Assembly: GCA_937891805.1 (NCBI GenBank)
Contig: CALATK010000039.1
Coordinates: 1 to 32,481 of the forward strand
From: an uncultured Fibrobacter sp.
GTDB taxonomy: Bacteria; Fibrobacterota; Fibrobacteria; Fibrobacterales; Fibrobacteraceae
DNA: 32,481 nt
Direction of reading: 5' to 3'
A program made the position numbers and the translations under genes. The notes beneath the pieces were generated by a model. It was given only the letters and a program-made list of their open reading frames with translations, did not search any database and was not told the DNA's origin. Each line of letters starts with the position of its first letter. Positions within the stretch are counted from its first letter, which is position 1. Below, one piece after another: positions 31,865 through 32,481 of this stretch.

Positions 31865-32481
31865 GGCGTTCTTCCAACTTGCGGTTCACAAAATCTACAA
31901 TAGTTTCCGACAGCTCCAGCTTGGAACCCATCTGCATTTCGGGAATATCTTTGCCCGGCGTCACCAGGGCGTAGTTCACATTGTCGAAGCCGAACCCGCT
32001 GTCCTTGGCCACCGGGGCGTTCAACAACAGGGCGTCGGCGCCGCTCTTGCGCAATTTTTCCTGGGCGTGTTCTTCAAAATGGTCCGTTTCCAAGGCGAAT
32101 CCCACCACCACCTGGTTTGGCTTCTTGGCGGCGACGCTGTCCCGCAGAATGTTCGGGTTGGGCACCAGTTCCAGCACCAGCTGGCTCCTGCTGTCCTTGA
32201 TCTTGCTTTCGGCAGGGTCTTTCGGGCGGTAGTCGGCCACGGCGGCGCAATGCACCAGGACATCTGCACCGGAGAGGCGTTCCATCACTGCCCGGTGCAT
32301 TTCGCAGGCACTGCGAACGCGGTGGACCGCGGCGCCGCCCGGAAATTCCGCTTCCATGGGACCCGCCACCACCTCTACGGAATATCCGTTGGCGAGAAAC
32401 ACGGAGGCGAGAGCCACCGCCGTCTTGCCGCTGCTCCTGTTAGAGATGTAGCGCACGGGGTCGATGGCCTCTTCGGTGCGG
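31857..32481 (-). CDS. coaBC: CoaBC, phosphopantothenoylcysteine synthetase (CoaB) part, cut by window edge
   Basis: This is the C-terminal CoaB domain of the bifunctional coenzyme-A enzyme. It joins 4'-phosphopantothenate and cysteine using CTP. The frame continues past the window edge and reads EEAIDPVRYISNRSSGK, the CoaB nucleotide-binding signature. ADVLVHCAAVADYRPKD is the conserved AAVADY segment with the acyl-cytidylate-site Lys region (AESKIK) following, and VVGFALETD is a typical core strand. The N-terminal decarboxylase (CoaC) half would lie beyond 32481. A start at GTG 32456 is only an artefact of the edge. The stop overlaps the next gene's ATG by 8 bases. Confidence 0.93.
   Translation of the reverse strand, partial: RTEEAIDPVRYISNRSSGKTAVALASVFLANGYSVEVVAGPMEAEFPGGAAVHRVRSACEMHRAVMERLSGADVLVHCAAVADYRPKDPAESKIKDSRSQLVLELVPNPNILRDSVAAKKPNQVVVGFALETDHFEEHAQEKLRKSGADALLLNAPVAKDSGFGFDNVNYALVTPGKDIPEMQMGSKLELSETIVDFVNRKLEERHG

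Noticed and set aside
1..32481. CRISPR array, tRNA or rRNA genes, insertion sequences, prophage genes
   Set aside because: I looked for regular repeat-spacer units, cloverleaf-like segments and transposase motifs and saw none. A covariance-model scan would be needed to exclude small RNAs.

Overview
The window looks like chromosomal DNA from a Fibrobacter-type bacterium (phylum Fibrobacterota). This is inferred, not proven. The reasons are a secreted GH9 cellulase with an N-terminal CelD_N-like domain and a C-terminal sorting-like tail, a Gram-negative envelope gene set (lipoproteins, beta-barrels, Wzc), GC-rich core genes, and short CATYCTG...ATCC intergenic repeats of the kind common in such genomes.

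Layout. Positions 1-4448 (+) carry the end of a CRP/FNR regulator, a palindrome- and repeat-rich spacer, then a compact envelope operon: a PASTA protein, a TPR lipoprotein and a LolB/DUF4292-like lipoprotein. Positions 4548-23168 form a surface-polysaccharide locus. It opens with an animal-like UDP-glucose dehydrogenase. An AT-rich (+) arm follows: a Wzx flippase, a VioA-like sugar aminotransferase, an ATP-grasp ligase, a sugar epimerase, a second ATP-grasp ligase and a GT2. A convergent (-) arm runs from 20928 down to 13373: a CotH-like lipoprotein kinase, PssD/PssE, a beta-propeller-GT32 fusion, a Stealth phosphotransferase, a secreted EEP phosphoesterase and a Wzy polymerase. A Wzc tyrosine kinase (+) closes the locus. 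Base composition drops sharply at about 5.9 kb and changes from gene to gene, as expected of a horizontally assembled capsule or O-antigen cluster. No initiating glycosyltransferase and no Wza are visible.

Positions 23170-27465 (+) hold a predicted outer-membrane barrel, a PorV-like-barrel/SppA fusion and a CNNM/CorC-type membrane protein. Positions 27514-29697 hold the GH9 cellulase. Positions 29867-30723 are rplM-rpsI, ending in a strong intrinsic terminator; rpsI has no canonical start codon and appears to begin with ATC. On the (-) strand at the right edge are a coaBC fragment (CoaB part) and a translationally coupled, divergent uracil-DNA-glycosylase-like protein.

How the genes may work together (inference). 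Ugd supplies UDP-GlcA, and PssD/E may transfer it. The DegT enzyme makes an amino sugar whose amine could be acylated by the adjacent ATP-grasp enzyme(s). Stealth may add sugar-phosphate links. Wzx, Wzy and Wzc export and polymerise the product. The least conventional parts are the aminotransferase/ATP-grasp/epimerase/ATP-grasp module, the propeller-GT32 fusion, the barrel-SppA fusion and the rpsI ATC start.
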